A DNA stretch of 64,000 bases from the NCBI GenBank assembly GCA_963764955.1, contig CAVXVE010000037.1:496001-560000 (forward strand). The letters are read 5' to 3'. This stretch comes from Roseiarcus sp963764955 (GTDB taxonomy: Bacteria; Pseudomonadota; Alphaproteobacteria; Rhizobiales; Beijerinckiaceae). Numbering within the stretch: position 1 is the first letter of the stretch; each line of letters starts with the position of its first letter. The notes under the pieces are model-generated. The model worked only from the letters and a program-made list of their open reading frames with translations, did not search any database and was not told the DNA's origin. The position numbers and the translations under genes were made by a program. Below are positions 1 to 9,194 of this stretch, piece after piece.

Positions 1-1002
1 CTCAGGACCGGGCCCGCCGCGACGTTCCCCTATCCGCAAGCCGTCGCCGAGCGCCTGCGCGACGTGGTCGCGAATTTAAGCGAAGCCCAGGCGCCGCAGC
101 TCGAGCTCGAGCGCCTCGTGACGGACGCGCATGTCGCGGCGGTCGAGGCGTTTTTTGAGCGATTTTCTCTTCCCCGCGAGCGGGTCGCCCTCGTCGGCCT
201 GCATGGCCAGACGATCCTGCATCGGCCGCGCGCTGGCCTGACCCGCCAGCTCTGCGACGGCGCGCGCGCAGCGGCGGCGCTCGGAATCGATGTGGTTTCG
301 GACTTTCGCGCAGCCGACGTCGCGGCCGGCGGCGAAGGCGCTCCGCTCGCGCCGGTCTATCATGCGGCGATGGCCGCGGGCCTCGAGCGGCCGCTGATGA
401 TCCTCAACTGGGGGGGCGTCGGCAACGTCACTTATCTTGGCCCGGACGGAGAGATCGTCGCCTTCGACACCGGCCCGGCCAACGCGCTGATCGACGACTT
501 TCTGATCGTAAGGCGCGGACTGGCGTTCGACGAAGATGGCGCGCTTGGGCAAAGCGGACAGGTCGATGCAGAGGCGCTCGCGAGCCTGATGAGCGATCCC
601 TATTTCGACCGCCCTGCCCCCAAATCCCTCGACCGCAATCATTTCAGCGCCGCCGCAGCCCGCGTCAAGCGCCTCAGCGACGCGGACGGCGCGGCGACGC
701 TGAGCGCGTTTACGGTCAAATCGACAGCGGCCGCGCTGAAGCACGTCCCGCAGGCGCCGGCGCGCTGGCTGGTCGGCGGCGGGGGACGGCGAAACCAGAA
801 CCTCATGCGCCGGCTCAGCGAACGGCTGCAAGCGCGGGTCGAGCCGGTCGAGGCGATCGGCTTCGACGGCGACAGCATCGAAGCGCAATGCTTCGCCTAT
901 CTGGCTTTACGTTCGCGGCGCGGTCTGCCGATCTCCTTTCCGGCCACGACCGGCGTTCCGAAGCCGATGACGGGCGGGATGTTCTGGCCGGCGGGCAAAT
1001 GA
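1..1002 (+). CDS. anmK: Anhydro-N-acetylmuramic acid kinase, 5'-truncated by window edge
   Basis: The enzyme phosphorylates and opens 1,6-anhydro-MurNAc during cytoplasmic recycling of cell-wall muropeptides. The reading frame is open from base 1, so the gene begins upstream of the window. About 333 codons are visible against a family length near 370, so the first phosphate-binding segment is missing. Visible signatures are ILNWGGVGNVT, FDTGPANALIDD and the C-terminal GGGGRRNQNLM stretch, all typical of AnmK in the actin/hexokinase fold. The gene converges on a minus-strand gene across a strong hairpin. An internal GTG at 64 is not a credible start because conserved sequence continues upstream of it. 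Confidence 0.93.
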   Translation, partial: LRTGPAATFPYPQAVAERLRDVVANLSEAQAPQLELERLVTDAHVAAVEAFFERFSLPRERVALVGLHGQTILHRPRAGLTRQLCDGARAAAALGIDVVSDFRAADVAAGGEGAPLAPVYHAAMAAGLERPLMILNWGGVGNVTYLGPDGEIVAFDTGPANALIDDFLIVRRGLAFDEDGALGQSGQVDAEALASLMSDPYFDRPAPKSLDRNHFSAAAARVKRLSDADGAATLSAFTVKSTAAALKHVPQAPARWLVGGGGRRNQNLMRRLSERLQARVEPVEAIGFDGDSIEAQCFAYLALRSRRGLPISFPATTGVPKPMTGGMFWPAGK

Positions 1003-1005
1003 AAA

Positions 1006-1025
1006 GGCCTCGCTTGCGCGAGGCC
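1006..1025. terminator. Bidirectional intrinsic terminator between convergent genes
   Basis: GGCCTCGC and GCGAGGCC form a perfect 8-bp stem with a TTGC loop, flanked by AAAA on the left and CTTT on the right. It starts 3 bases after the anmK stop and ends 25 bases before the end of the minus-strand secreted-protein gene, so it can serve both. Confidence 0.75.
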
Positions 1026-1050
1026 CTTTGAGATTTGGACGATACGTTCC

Positions 1051-1500
1051 TCAGCAGACGTTCACGGACTGCTGGCCGAGATAGTTGCCATAAGCGTCGT
1101 AGGTCGGCCGAACCTGCCAGCAGCCGCCGCCATATCCATAGCCGCCGCCATATCCATAGCCGCCGCCATACCCATAACCGCCGCCCCAATAGGGATAGCT
1201 GGCGATTGCAGCGCCCGTCAGGACGCCGGCCGCGATTGCCGGACCCCACCAGCCGCCGTACCAGACGCCGCCGCGCCAATAGCCGGGGTGCCACGACCGG
1301 CCGCCAGCCCAGCCGCCATGCCATCCGCCGCCATGCCATCCGCCGCCATGCCATCCGCCGCCATGCCAACCGCCGCCATGCCAGCCTCCGCCACCCGCTC
1401 TCCATCCGCCGGCCGACGCCGAAGTCGTGGGCAGAACCACAGCCGCGGCCATCGCCAGCGACGCGAGTCCGGCGACGATGATGTTTGAAATCCTGGTCAT
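1051..1500 (-). CDS. Secreted glycine/histidine/tyrosine-rich small protein
   Basis: The start at 1500 is chosen because GGAGGT lies about 7 bases upstream; a more distal ATG at 1512 has no such site. Residues 1-29 look like a Sec signal peptide (TRISN, a hydrophobic Ala/Leu/Val core, then SASAGG). The mature part has tandem GGGWH repeats, a WHPGYWRGG segment, GYGYGG repeats, and a C-terminal block flanked by cysteines with YDAYGNYLG between them. Proteins of this kind are often labelled sulfur-globule-like or hypothetical. No enzymatic domain is visible and the function is unknown. The same C-terminal block recurs in the genes at 1795-2267 and 60633-61166. Confidence 0.8.
   Translation of the reverse strand: MTRISNIIVAGLASLAMAAAVVLPTTSASAGGWRAGGGGWHGGGWHGGGWHGGGWHGGGWHGGWAGGRSWHPGYWRGGVWYGGWWGPAIAAGVLTGAAIASYPYWGGGYGYGGGYGYGGGYGYGGGCWQVRPTYDAYGNYLGQQSVNVC
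1312..1386. repeat. Five tandem 15-bp units inside the secreted-protein gene
   Basis: The unit GCCGCCATGCCATCC is repeated five times; the last two units differ by one base each. On the coding (minus) strand each unit encodes a five-residue GGWHG-type step, so the copy number can change by slippage without breaking the frame. Confidence 0.85.
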
Positions 1501-1794
1501 CAGAACCTCCATATGGACCGGCGGCTGAGCCGCCTGATCTCCCCTGTCGCCGGGGCTAATGGACTTAACCTCGGCGCGTTTCTCAAACTTGACGCCAAAT
1601 TCCGGCGGCTCTTTGACGCCTGCGCGTCGTTTGGGCGCCGAAGCTAGATTTGTGTCCAGGCCATCGCGTAGCGAGCCTTCACAAATAAGTGTTCGCAGTA
1701 AACGCTGAACAAATATTCATAATGGCGGCTCGCGTTTTACAGTTTTCGAAGCCTTTGCCTCGCGGGCGATCTTGCTTGCGACCGCTCGCAGACC

Positions 1795-2267
1795 TCAGTA
1801 GCAAATATTCACCAGGCGCCGGCCAAGATAATGTCCGCCCGCTGTCCAAATCCGCCGCCTCACCCAGCAGCCCGGACCGCCGCCATAGACGGGTTGAGCG
1901 GCGTTGGCCGCGATCGCGACCCCGAGCGGCACTGTCGCGGCTGCGATCGCCCAGCCGGGATCGTAGCCCCAGCCCCAACCGCCGCCCCAGCCCCAGCCGC
2001 AATTCCAGCATCCTCCGCCCCAACCGCCGCCCCAACCGGGACCCCAACCTGCGCGCCGCCAACCCCAACCGCCGCCCCATCCGGGACGGCCCCAGCCGCC
2101 ATGCCAGCCGCCGCCCCACCCGCCCCCACGCCATCCGCCATGAAAGCCGCCCCCGCCCCAGCCGCCGTGGAAGCCCCCGCCATGAAAACCGCCGCCATGC
2201 CATTGCGCTGCAGCCGGCGTGGGCGCCGTGGCGACAGCCGTCGCCATGCCGTGATGGAATTGCGCAT
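1795..2267 (-). CDS. Secreted glycine/tryptophan-rich small protein, probable frameshift in signal peptide
   Basis: The body is GGGFHGG/GGWHGG/WGWGGG repeats and ends with a Cys-flanked block (CWVRRR, then GGHYLGRRLVNIC). It is a paralogue of the protein encoded at 1051-1500 and is co-directional with it. The only good ribosome site (GGAGGA) places the start at ATG 2267, but that ATG is one frame away from the glycine-rich body. The body frame opens only through a GTG at 2283 or an ATG at 2247, neither with a ribosome site. A one-base indel around 2240-2260, in the signal peptide, is the simplest explanation. Function unknown. Confidence 0.6.
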
Positions 2268-2336
2268 GGGAAAATCCTCCCACTGATCGACGCGCGCTGC
2301 GCCAGCCTCATCAACTATGCTGTGAGGGAAAAAGGT

Positions 2337-3228
2337 CTAGGGTTTGTTCGAGGGCCCGCGCAAAAAATTGATAATTCCGGAAAAATCGTCGCCGCCGTGC
2401 TCGGCCGCGACATAAAGCGCATAAAGTTGAGCGGCTTCGGCCCCGAGCGGGGTCAAGGCCCCGACGCTCGCCGCAGCCTCCTGCGCGAGCCTGAGATCCT
2501 TGAGCATGAGAGCCGCGGCGAATCCAGGCTTATAGCCGCGATTGGCGGGAGAAGCCGGAACCGGCCCGGGAACCGGGCAATAGCTGGTGAGCGACCACGA
2601 CTGGCCTGAAGCGGTCGAGGCGACATCGAACAGAGCCTCGGCCTTGAGGCCCAGCTTTTCTGCGAGCGCAAAGGCCTCGCAGGTCACGATCATGGTCGCG
2701 CCGAGGATCATGTTGTTGCAGATCTTCGCCGCCTGCCCCGCCCCCGGCCCCCCGCAATGAACGATGCGCTTGCCCATGTTTTCGAGGATCGGCTTCGCCC
2801 GAGCGAACGCTTCCGGCGACCCGCCGCACATGAAGGTGAGCGTGCCGGCGGTCGCGCCGCCGACCCCGCCGGAGACGGGCGCGTCGAGGGTCAGCACGTC
2901 CGCCGCGGCGCCGGCTTCATGCGCCTTCTTCGCGCTCTCGACGTCGATGGTCGAGCAATCGATGACGAGCGCGCCCTTTGGCGCCGCGGAAAGAAAATCC
3001 GCATGCGCCGCGAGAACATGCCTGCCCGCCGGGAGCATGGTTATGACCGTGTCGGCTTGAGCGACCGCCTCGCGCGCGCTTGCCGCAACGGCGACGCCTG
3101 AGGCGGCAGCCGCCCGTCTTCGCCGCTTCGACGAGATCGAAGCCCTTGATCGCGTGGCCAGCCTTGACGAGGTTTGCGGCCATCGGCGCGCCCATATTGC
3201 CGAGGCCGATGAAGGCGATGTGCGACAT
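2337..3228 (-). pseudogene. mmsB: 3-hydroxyisobutyrate dehydrogenase, frameshifted
   Basis: The enzyme oxidises 3-hydroxyisobutyrate to methylmalonate semialdehyde with NAD in valine degradation. The N-terminal frame starts at 3228 with the Rossmann motif FIGLGNMGAPMAANLVKAGH. At about 3113-3115 the match moves to another frame, which holds DTVITMLPAG, the substrate loop DAPVSGGVGGATAGTLTFM, and GAGQAAKICNNMILG with its catalytic lysine. Removing one base from the CCC run (one G on the coding strand) restores one continuous protein of about 296 residues, the normal family length. Because all catalytic blocks survive, an indel error is as likely as true inactivation. Neighbours acd and mmsA belong to the same pathway. 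Confidence 0.85.
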
Positions 3229-3395
3229 GGTTCCTCCCGAGGGTCGCTAGCGGTCGACAATGCTAAGGCGCGATCGCCGGCGGCGCCAATCTGCTCGATC
3301 GCAATCCGTGTCAGGTCGACCGTATTTATGGGTTGGCCCCATCCCAGGCAAAGCTTTCAAAGCCTGCCGTTTTATGCTCAAGGCCCAAAGCGCGC

Positions 3396-4145
3396 ATGCT
3401 CTCCATCGACCCCCTCCCGCTCGTCGTCGCGGCGCTCGCCTTCCTCATCGCGGGCTTCGTCAAGGGCGTGATCGGCCTTGGCCTCCCGACGGTCTCGATC
3501 GGCCTGCTCAGCCTCGTGATGGCGCCCGCCAAGGCCGCCTCGCTCCTGATCGTGCCTTCCTTCGTCACCAACGTCTGGCAACTGGCGTCCGGCCCAAGTT
3601 TCCCGCGCCTCGCGAGGCGGCTTTGGCCGATGCTGGCCGGCATTGTCCTCGGCGCGCTGGCGGGGACGGGATTGCTGACGGGAACCCACGCCGGGCAAGC
3701 GGATGTCGGGCTTGGGCTTCTGCTCATGCTTTACGCCGGACTGGGGCTGACATCCGTGCGCTTTTCGGTAGCTGCCGCCGCCGAATGGCGCCTGGGGCCT
3801 GTGGTCGGCCTCATGACAGGCGTCGTCACCGCCGCGACCGGCGTATTCGCGATTCCGGCCGTGCCCTATATCAGCGCGCTGGGCCTCGACAAGGACGAAC
3901 TCATCCAGGCGCTCGGCCTTTCGTTCACCGTCTCCACCATCGCGCTGGCGGCGGCGCTCACGGGCGGCGGCGCATTTCAGCCAGGAGATGTCGGCGCGTC
4001 AGCCGCGGCGCTCGCGCCCGTGCTGCTTGGCCTGGCGGCCGGCGGCGCTTTGCGCGGCCGCTTCAGCGAGAAGGCGTTCCGGCGGATTTTCTTCTGGGGC
4101 TTGCTTCTGCTCGGCGCCCGCCTCGCGTCGCGGGCGGTGATTTAA
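3396..4145 (+). CDS. TauE/SafE-family (sulfite exporter-like) membrane permease
   Basis: An integral membrane protein of 249 residues with about eight hydrophobic segments. It starts MLSIDPLP, followed by a first helix and the family motif GFVKGVIGLGLPTVS; a second-half motif GVVTAATGVFAIPAVPYIS is the internal repeat typical of TauE/SafE (DUF81) proteins. These export sulfite, sulfoacetate or other organic anions, but the substrate cannot be read from sequence. Start 3396 is preferred over upstream in-frame codons because the membrane domain begins directly after it. The gene is divergent from mmsB and convergent with the arylamine acetyltransferase. Confidence 0.85.
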   Translation: MLSIDPLPLVVAALAFLIAGFVKGVIGLGLPTVSIGLLSLVMAPAKAASLLIVPSFVTNVWQLASGPSFPRLARRLWPMLAGIVLGALAGTGLLTGTHAGQADVGLGLLLMLYAGLGLTSVRFSVAAAAEWRLGPVVGLMTGVVTAATGVFAIPAVPYISALGLDKDELIQALGLSFTVSTIALAAALTGGGAFQPGDVGASAAALAPVLLGLAAGGALRGRFSEKAFRRIFFWGLLLLGARLASRAVI

Positions 4146-4154
4146 GGTCCCAAT

Positions 4155-4967
4155 TTAGCGCCAGTCAGGCGCCGAAGGGATTCGTAACGCCTCGATCTCT
4201 GGGCAATCGAAGCCGCAGGTATCCCGGAGCAGACGGCGAAGAGCCGCTCGATCCGCGAGTTCGAACCGTTCCGTCGCCCCATTGGCTCGAATGGTCGCGT
4301 CCCGGTTCATGACCGTGAGCCGGCCGCCCGGAATCATCGCCCGCACCATCAGGCGATTGACCATGGGCGACGCCGGATGCGTCGAGAACCAGTGGTTTGC
4401 GACTTCGAAATCGACCCAGTTGTCCTCATCGAACCCGGCGATCCATGCATCGATGCGGCGCTCGGGACTTTCGACCTGTAGCACCCGCCTCCGATCCTCT
4501 GTTCTGATCGACCAGAGCTCATCGCCTTCCCGGGCCGGCGTCCCATCGAGCGCGACCGGCGCCCGGCAACCCATCCCTCCGAGGCCAGGGTCTGCGACGA
4601 ACTCGCCCTCGGGCAGCCGGATCGTCAGGTACATGTGGCCGCGCGGCGCGGCGTCCGGCTTGAGTACGAGGATCACTCGCGCGGTTCGAGGCGACGCGTC
4701 GAATCCGAGCGCGCGAAGGGCGGCGAGGAAAAGCGTGGCCTGCTCGAAGCAATAGCCTCCGCGCCGGTCGGTGACGATCTTCTTCTGTACGCCGTCGAGA
4801 TCGAGCCGAATGGGGCGGCCAAGCAGAACGTCGATATTCTCGAACGGAATGGCGTTCATGTGCGCTGCAAGCAGGCCGCTGAGCCTGGCCAGGTCTGGCT
4901 TCGTCGGGCCGGAGTACCCAATCCGGGAAAGATAGGCGTCGAGGTCAAAGGGCGCTTGCAAGGCCAT
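4155..4967 (-). CDS. nat: Arylamine N-acetyltransferase
   Basis: The enzyme transfers acetyl from acetyl-CoA to arylamines or hydrazines through a cysteine intermediate. At 270 residues it is the standard bacterial length. The catalytic triad is visible: Cys73 in RRGGYCFEQ, His111 in RGHMYLTI and Asp126 in FVADPGLGG. The N-terminal PFENIDVLLGRPI motif is also typical. The start lies 3 bases beyond the stop of the acyl-CoA dehydrogenase, implying co-transcription. No in vivo substrate is indicated; the adjacent acyl-CoA metabolism allows a propionyl donor, but that is speculation. Confidence 0.93.
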   Translation of the reverse strand: MALQAPFDLDAYLSRIGYSGPTKPDLARLSGLLAAHMNAIPFENIDVLLGRPIRLDLDGVQKKIVTDRRGGYCFEQATLFLAALRALGFDASPRTARVILVLKPDAAPRGHMYLTIRLPEGEFVADPGLGGMGCRAPVALDGTPAREGDELWSIRTEDRRRVLQVESPERRIDAWIAGFDEDNWVDFEVANHWFSTHPASPMVNRLMVRAMIPGGRLTVMNRDATIRANGATERFELADRAALRRLLRDTCGFDCPEIEALRIPSAPDWR

Positions 4968-4970
4968 CTC

Positions 4971-6108
4971 TCAATTCTCGATCAGCCCGCGCGCCACGAT
5001 CACCCGCATGATCTCGTTCGTGCCCTCGAGGATCTGGTGGACGCGCAGGTCGCGCACGATCTTCTCGACCCCATAGTCGGCGAGATAGCCATAGCCGCCG
5101 AACAATTGCAGCGCGTCATTGGCGGCCTCGAAGCCCGCATCGGTCGCGACGCGCTTCGCCATGGCGCAAAGCCGCGTCGCCTCGGGCGATTTCTCGTCGA
5201 GCGCGCTCGCCGCGCGCCACAGGACCGAGCGCGCCGTCTCGAGCGACGTCGCAATGTCGGCGACGCGGAACTGCAGCGCCTGGAAGTCGGCGATGCGGCG
5301 GCCGAACGCCTTGCGCTCGCGCATGTAGGCAATCGCCTTGTCGAGCGCCGCCTGCCCGCCGCCGATCGAGCAGGCGCCGATGTTGAGCCGCCCGCCGTCG
5401 AGCCCGGCCATGGCAATCTTGAAGCCGACCCCTTCCGGCGCCGACCCGATTGGCCGCAGGAACGCGCACGCCCTCCAGGATCACCTGACGGGTTGGCTGG
5501 GCGCGCCAGCCCATCTTTTTTTCCTTGGCGCCGAAGCTCAGGCCGGGCGCGTCCTTCTCGATCAGGAAGGCGGAAATCCCGCTTGGCCCCCCCTCGCCGG
5601 TGCGCGCCATGACGAGATAGAGGTCGCTTACGCCGGCGCCGGAGATGAACTGCTTGACGCCGTCGAGCACGTAGTCGCCGCCGTCGGCCCTTGCGCGCGT
5701 CGTCAGCGCCGCGGCGTCGGAGCCGGCGCCGGGCTCCGTCAGGCAATAGCTGGCGATCAGCTCCATCGTGGCGAGGCGCGGCAGATAGCGGCTTTTGAGC
5801 TCCGCCGAGCCGAAGCCGTCGACGACCCACGCCACCATGTTGTGGATGGACAGGAACGACGCGACGCACGGGCAGCCGGTCGACAAGGCCTCGAAGATCA
5901 GCGCCGCATCGAGACGGCTCATGCCGCTGCCGCCGTGCTCCTCGCCGACGTAGATCGCAGCCATGCCGAGCGCCGCCGCCTCGCGAAAGACATCGACCGG
6001 GAAATGCTCGGTCTCGTCCCACTCAAGCGCGTTGGGGGCGATGCGCGCGTCGGCGAAGGATTTCGCCATGTCGCGGATGGCGAGCTGGTCTGCAGTCAAC
6101 GCGAACAT
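4971..6108 (-). pseudogene. Acyl-CoA dehydrogenase (isobutyryl-CoA dehydrogenase type), frameshifted
   Basis: An FAD flavoenzyme oxidising short acyl-CoA to enoyl-CoA. Start 6108 has AGGAG upstream. The N-terminal and middle domains (CLTEPGAGSDAAAL, FISGAGVSDLYLVMART, KKMGWRAQPT) are in one frame to about 5438. The C-terminal domain (AMAGLDGGRLNIGACSIGG, FGGYGYLADYGVEKIVRDLRV, and EGTNEIMRVIVAR with the catalytic Glu) continues in another. Dropping one base from the CCCC/CCGG run at 5429-5438 restores a protein of about 378 residues. Similarity to ACAD8-type enzymes and linkage to mmsB/mmsA suggest valine degradation. A sequencing indel is plausible. Confidence 0.87.
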
Positions 6109-6358
6109 CTTGCGCACTCCTGCCTTCGCTCCCCATGTAGGGAAGCGTTCTCAGGTTCCGCAAGTCGCTGAAGAGAGCGCGAGACTAGTCCTGTCCGGCG
6201 CCGGCGGCCGGGCGCCCGGCATTGATTTTCGGCCAAAGCCGGGGCATTGACGGCGGCGCTCGGCAAAGGCGGCCCCCGAATCATCAATGAAACCGGGCTT
6301 TAATCAGGACGCCGCCCTTGTTCTTCAGGCTCATGGGCGCCGAATGGAAGGAAGGAAC

Positions 6359-6751
6359 ATGGTCCGTTTCGTTCGGCTCCTGGCCGCCGCCGCGCTCGCG
6401 GCCGGCCTCGCGGCGCCGGCCGCCCGCGCCCAGACCTCGGGTCCGCTCGAGCAGGCGGCGCCCATGCGCGCGGCGAAACCCGCCGCGAAACCCCACGAGA
6501 CAGCGCTCAGGAAGCGCGCCAAGCGTCCGGCTCACGCGGGGCGGGACGTCACCGTGCATGCCCGGCATACACCGTCCTACCTGACCGCCGGCACGCAGGC
6601 TCCCGTGGGCACGGTCGGCAACGGCTACGCGCTGGACACCTTCGCCCAGCCGACGCCGATCGAGGGCACCTTCACCGGCATGCGCGGACGGGAGAGGCTC
6701 ACTGACCAGTTCGGCAACGCCGCGCCCGGCTGGGTTTTGTTCAAGTTCTGA
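6359..6751 (+). CDS. Secreted hypothetical protein
   Basis: A 130-residue protein. Start 6359 follows a GGAAGGAA ribosome site. Residues 1-24 form a clear signal peptide (VRFVRLLAAAALAAGLAAPAARAQ). The mature part is Ala/Lys/Arg-rich at first (PAAKPHETALRKRAKRPAH) and then has a more ordered tail ending GNAAPGWVLFKF. No known domain is recognised. It is immediately followed by the first copy of the 100-bp dispersed repeat. Confidence 0.6.
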   Translation: MVRFVRLLAAAALAAGLAAPAARAQTSGPLEQAAPMRAAKPAAKPHETALRKRAKRPAHAGRDVTVHARHTPSYLTAGTQAPVGTVGNGYALDTFAQPTPIEGTFTGMRGRERLTDQFGNAAPGWVLFKF

Positions 6752-6753
6752 TC

Positions 6754-6858
6754 TCATACCCATTGTATCTGAGCGCGACTCATCGCGCTCAATTCCGCGC
6801 AACGGCGCGGGCGCGCATTCGCGCTTCGGCCACAAGGCGATGATCGGTTCCGATCATC
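6754..6858 (+). repeat. Dispersed repeat, copy A (about 105 bp)
   Basis: Near-identical in inverted orientation to 14256-14356. Shared blocks include CCGCGCAACGGCGCGGGCGC, GCGCATTCGCGCTTCGGCCA and GCCACAAGGCGATGATCG. The right end is a palindrome (GATGATCGG then CCGATCATC). There is no coding potential, so it resembles a small palindromic or MITE-like intergenic element. It fills most of the gap between the secreted protein and the Uma2 gene. Confidence 0.8.
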
Positions 6859-6905
6859 GAGTTCTGGTTTTAGCGGCGCGCGAGCCCGCGCTTATGGGGC
6901 GCCGG

Positions 6906-7457
6906 TCAGGGCAGCGGGAACAAAGCCTCGACCGCGACCTGGAAGCCCGGCGGTTCGAGCTTGACGGTTCCTTCCGAGAGAACCCGCGTCTCGATCGCGT
7001 CGCCCTGGCCCCGCTTGTGGTGAATGACGACCCGCCGGTCGGGATCGAGGATGAGATAGTGCTCGAGGCTTGCAAGCGAAAAATAGCCGCTGAGCTTTCG
7101 TCCGTGATCGATCGCGGCGGTGGCGGGAGACAGGACTTCGACAACGACGATCAGATTGACGAGAAGGATCGCATCGCCGGGCAGCTTTGGACCGCAAACG
7201 ATCGCGCCATCCGGAGCGTAGACCGTCCGCTGGTCGATCAGGACGCCGCAGCCGCCGCCAAAGACCTCGCAATCGCAACCGGCGCGGCGCGAAGCGAACC
7301 TCAACGCGACGGAGGTTTCCCCTTTCGTCCGTACGTGGTCGACGCGCTCTGGCGTGATTCGCGTCGGAACGCCGTCATGCAGCTCCCAGCGCCCTTCCTG
7401 GGCCTCGGCCCAGGGCAGGAACTCGTCGACAGTCATCAGCTTGAGAGCGGTGGACAT
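6906..7457 (-). CDS. Uma2-family (DUF820) putative restriction endonuclease-fold protein
   Basis: A 183-residue single-domain protein. Family features are the N-terminal MTVDEFLPWAEAQEGRWELHDGVPTR-type opening (here RWELHDG for the usual RYELIDG), the central YAPDGAIVCG, and VVEVLSPATAAIDHGRKLSGYF carrying the PD-(D/E)xK-like acidic and lysine residues, followed by LEHYLILDPDRR. Uma2 proteins are common in multicopy in cyanobacteria and in some rhizobia; their biological role is unknown. The gene stands alone, co-directional with mmsA, which lies 71 bases upstream across a hairpin. Confidence 0.88.
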   Translation of the reverse strand: MSTALKLMTVDEFLPWAEAQEGRWELHDGVPTRITPERVDHVRTKGETSVALRFASRRAGCDCEVFGGGCGVLIDQRTVYAPDGAIVCGPKLPGDAILLVNLIVVVEVLSPATAAIDHGRKLSGYFSLASLEHYLILDPDRRVVIHHKRGQGDAIETRVLSEGTVKLEPPGFQVAVEALFPLP

Positions 7458-7481
7458 GGCGAGCGGTTTGAACAGGCAACG

Positions 7482-7518
7482 GGAATACGGAGTGCGAATA
7501 TACGCTTCTCCGTACTCC
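7482..7518. terminator. Long hairpin downstream of mmsA
   Basis: An 11-bp stem (GGAATACGGAG with CTCCGTACTCC, one mismatch) encloses a smaller GCG/CGC stem with an AT-rich loop. It lies just after the mmsA stop. No U-tract follows, so termination is possible but unproven. Confidence 0.4.
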
Positions 7519-7527
7519 CCGTCTTCC

Positions 7528-9024
7528 TCAGTTCATCGTCGGGATCGAGAACTGGGCTCCGTCCTTGATGCCGGACGGCCAGCGCGCGGTCACCGTCTTG
7601 GTGCGGGTGTAGAAGCGGATCGAATCCGGCCCGTGCTGGTTGAGATCGCCGAAGCCGGAGCGCTTCCAGCCGCCGAACGTATAGTAGGCCACCGGAACCG
7701 GGATCGGCACGTTGACGCCGATCATGCCGACCTTGACCTTGCTGGCGAAGTCGCGCGCCGCGTCGCCGTCGCGGGTGAAGATCGCGACGCCATTGCCGTA
7801 TTCGTGGTCGTTGCACAGGCCCAGCGCCTCGCCGTAATCGTGCGCGCGGACGACTGAAAGCACAGGGCCGAAGATTTCCTCCTTGTAGATGCGCATGTCC
7901 TTCGTCACGTCGTCGAACAGGCAGCCGCCCATGTAGAAGCCGTTCTCGTAGCCCTGCATCCTGAAGTCGCGCCCGTCGACGACGAGCTTCGCGCCTTCCT
8001 TGACTCCGACATCGACATAGCCGCGCACCTTCTCCAGAGCAGCCTTGGTCACGAGCGGGCCGTAGTCGGCGCCGGAATCGGTCGAAGGTCCGATCTTGAG
8101 CGACTCGACGCGTGGAATGAGACGCTTCATCAATTCGTCAGCCGTCCCCTTGCCGACCGGAACCGCGACGGACACCGCCATGCAGCGCTCGCCGGCCGAG
8201 CCATAGCCCGCGCCGATCAGGGCGTCGACGGTCTGGTCCATATCCGCGTCGGGCATCACCACCAGATGGTTCTTGGCGCCGCCGAAGCACTGCACGCGCT
8301 TTCCGGTCGCCGTGCCGCGCCCATAGATATATTCGGCGATCGGGGTCGAGCCGACGAAGCCGATCGCCTGAATGTCGGGATCGTCGAGGATGGCGTCGAC
8401 CGCCTCCTTGTCGCCGTTGACGACGTTTAGGATGCCCGGAGGGCCGCCCGCCTCGACGAACAATTCGCCAAGCCGCATAGGCACGCCGGGGTCGCGCTCC
8501 GAGGGCTTGAGGATGAAGGCGTTGCCGCAGGCGATCGCCGGCGCGAGCTTCCACAACGGGATCATCGCCGGAAAATTGAACGGCGTGATGCCGGCGACGA
8601 CGCCGAGCGGCTGGCGCATCGAATAGAGGTCGATGCCGGGGCCGGCGCCGTCGGTATATTCGCCTTTCATCAGGTGCGGCGCGCCGAGCGCGAATTCGAC
8701 CACTTCGACCCCGCGCTGGATGTCGCCACGCGCGTCAGCGATCGTCTTGCCGTGCTCGCGCGCCAGGGTCTCGGCCATCTCGTCGTTGTTCCTGGCGATG
8801 AGGTCGATGAACTTCATGAGCACGCGCGCGCGGCGCTGCGGATTGACTGCCGCCCAGGCAGGCTGGGCAGCCTTCGCGTTCTCGACCGCGGCGCGAACCT
8901 CGGCCTTGGAGGCGAGCGCGACATGCGCGCGCACCGTGCCGTCCATCGGCTGGAAGACGTCGGCGGTCCGCCCCGACTTGCCGGCGACCTGCTTGCCGCC
9001 GATAAAATGGCCGTATTCGATCAT
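7528..9024 (-). CDS. mmsA: Methylmalonate-semialdehyde dehydrogenase (CoA-acylating)
   Basis: Converts methylmalonate semialdehyde plus CoA and NAD to propionyl-CoA and CO2, the last dedicated step of valine degradation, and also acts on malonate semialdehyde. At 498 residues it is full length. Aldehyde dehydrogenase family motifs are ITPFNFPAMIPLWKLAPAIACGN, the FVGSTPIAEYIYGRGTATGKR nucleotide loop, FGGAKNHLVVMPDAD, the catalytic Cys in GSAGERCMAVSVAV, and IFGPVLSVVRA. The MmsA-specific NVPIPVPVAYYTFGGWKRS near the C-terminus distinguishes it from generic aldehyde dehydrogenases. Related genes mmsB and acd lie 3-6 kb away on the same strand. Confidence 0.96.
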   Translation of the reverse strand: MIEYGHFIGGKQVAGKSGRTADVFQPMDGTVRAHVALASKAEVRAAVENAKAAQPAWAAVNPQRRARVLMKFIDLIARNNDEMAETLAREHGKTIADARGDIQRGVEVVEFALGAPHLMKGEYTDGAGPGIDLYSMRQPLGVVAGITPFNFPAMIPLWKLAPAIACGNAFILKPSERDPGVPMRLGELFVEAGGPPGILNVVNGDKEAVDAILDDPDIQAIGFVGSTPIAEYIYGRGTATGKRVQCFGGAKNHLVVMPDADMDQTVDALIGAGYGSAGERCMAVSVAVPVGKGTADELMKRLIPRVESLKIGPSTDSGADYGPLVTKAALEKVRGYVDVGVKEGAKLVVDGRDFRMQGYENGFYMGGCLFDDVTKDMRIYKEEIFGPVLSVVRAHDYGEALGLCNDHEYGNGVAIFTRDGDAARDFASKVKVGMIGVNVPIPVPVAYYTFGGWKRSGFGDLNQHGPDSIRFYTRTKTVTARWPSGIKDGAQFSIPTMN

Positions 9025-9194
9025 GTTCCGCTCCCTGAAATTGCTGTCGTGAGCGCTTTATGCGCCACGATTTTGCGCACAGCAATTTGAGAGATCGCGC
9101 ATCGGCTGTGCGGAAATGTGCTAAGGTCTGGTCGCGAATTCAGCCTGGGGGACAACACGAAGCGCCGGGAGAACGTCACCCGTCCTTGCAGGAT

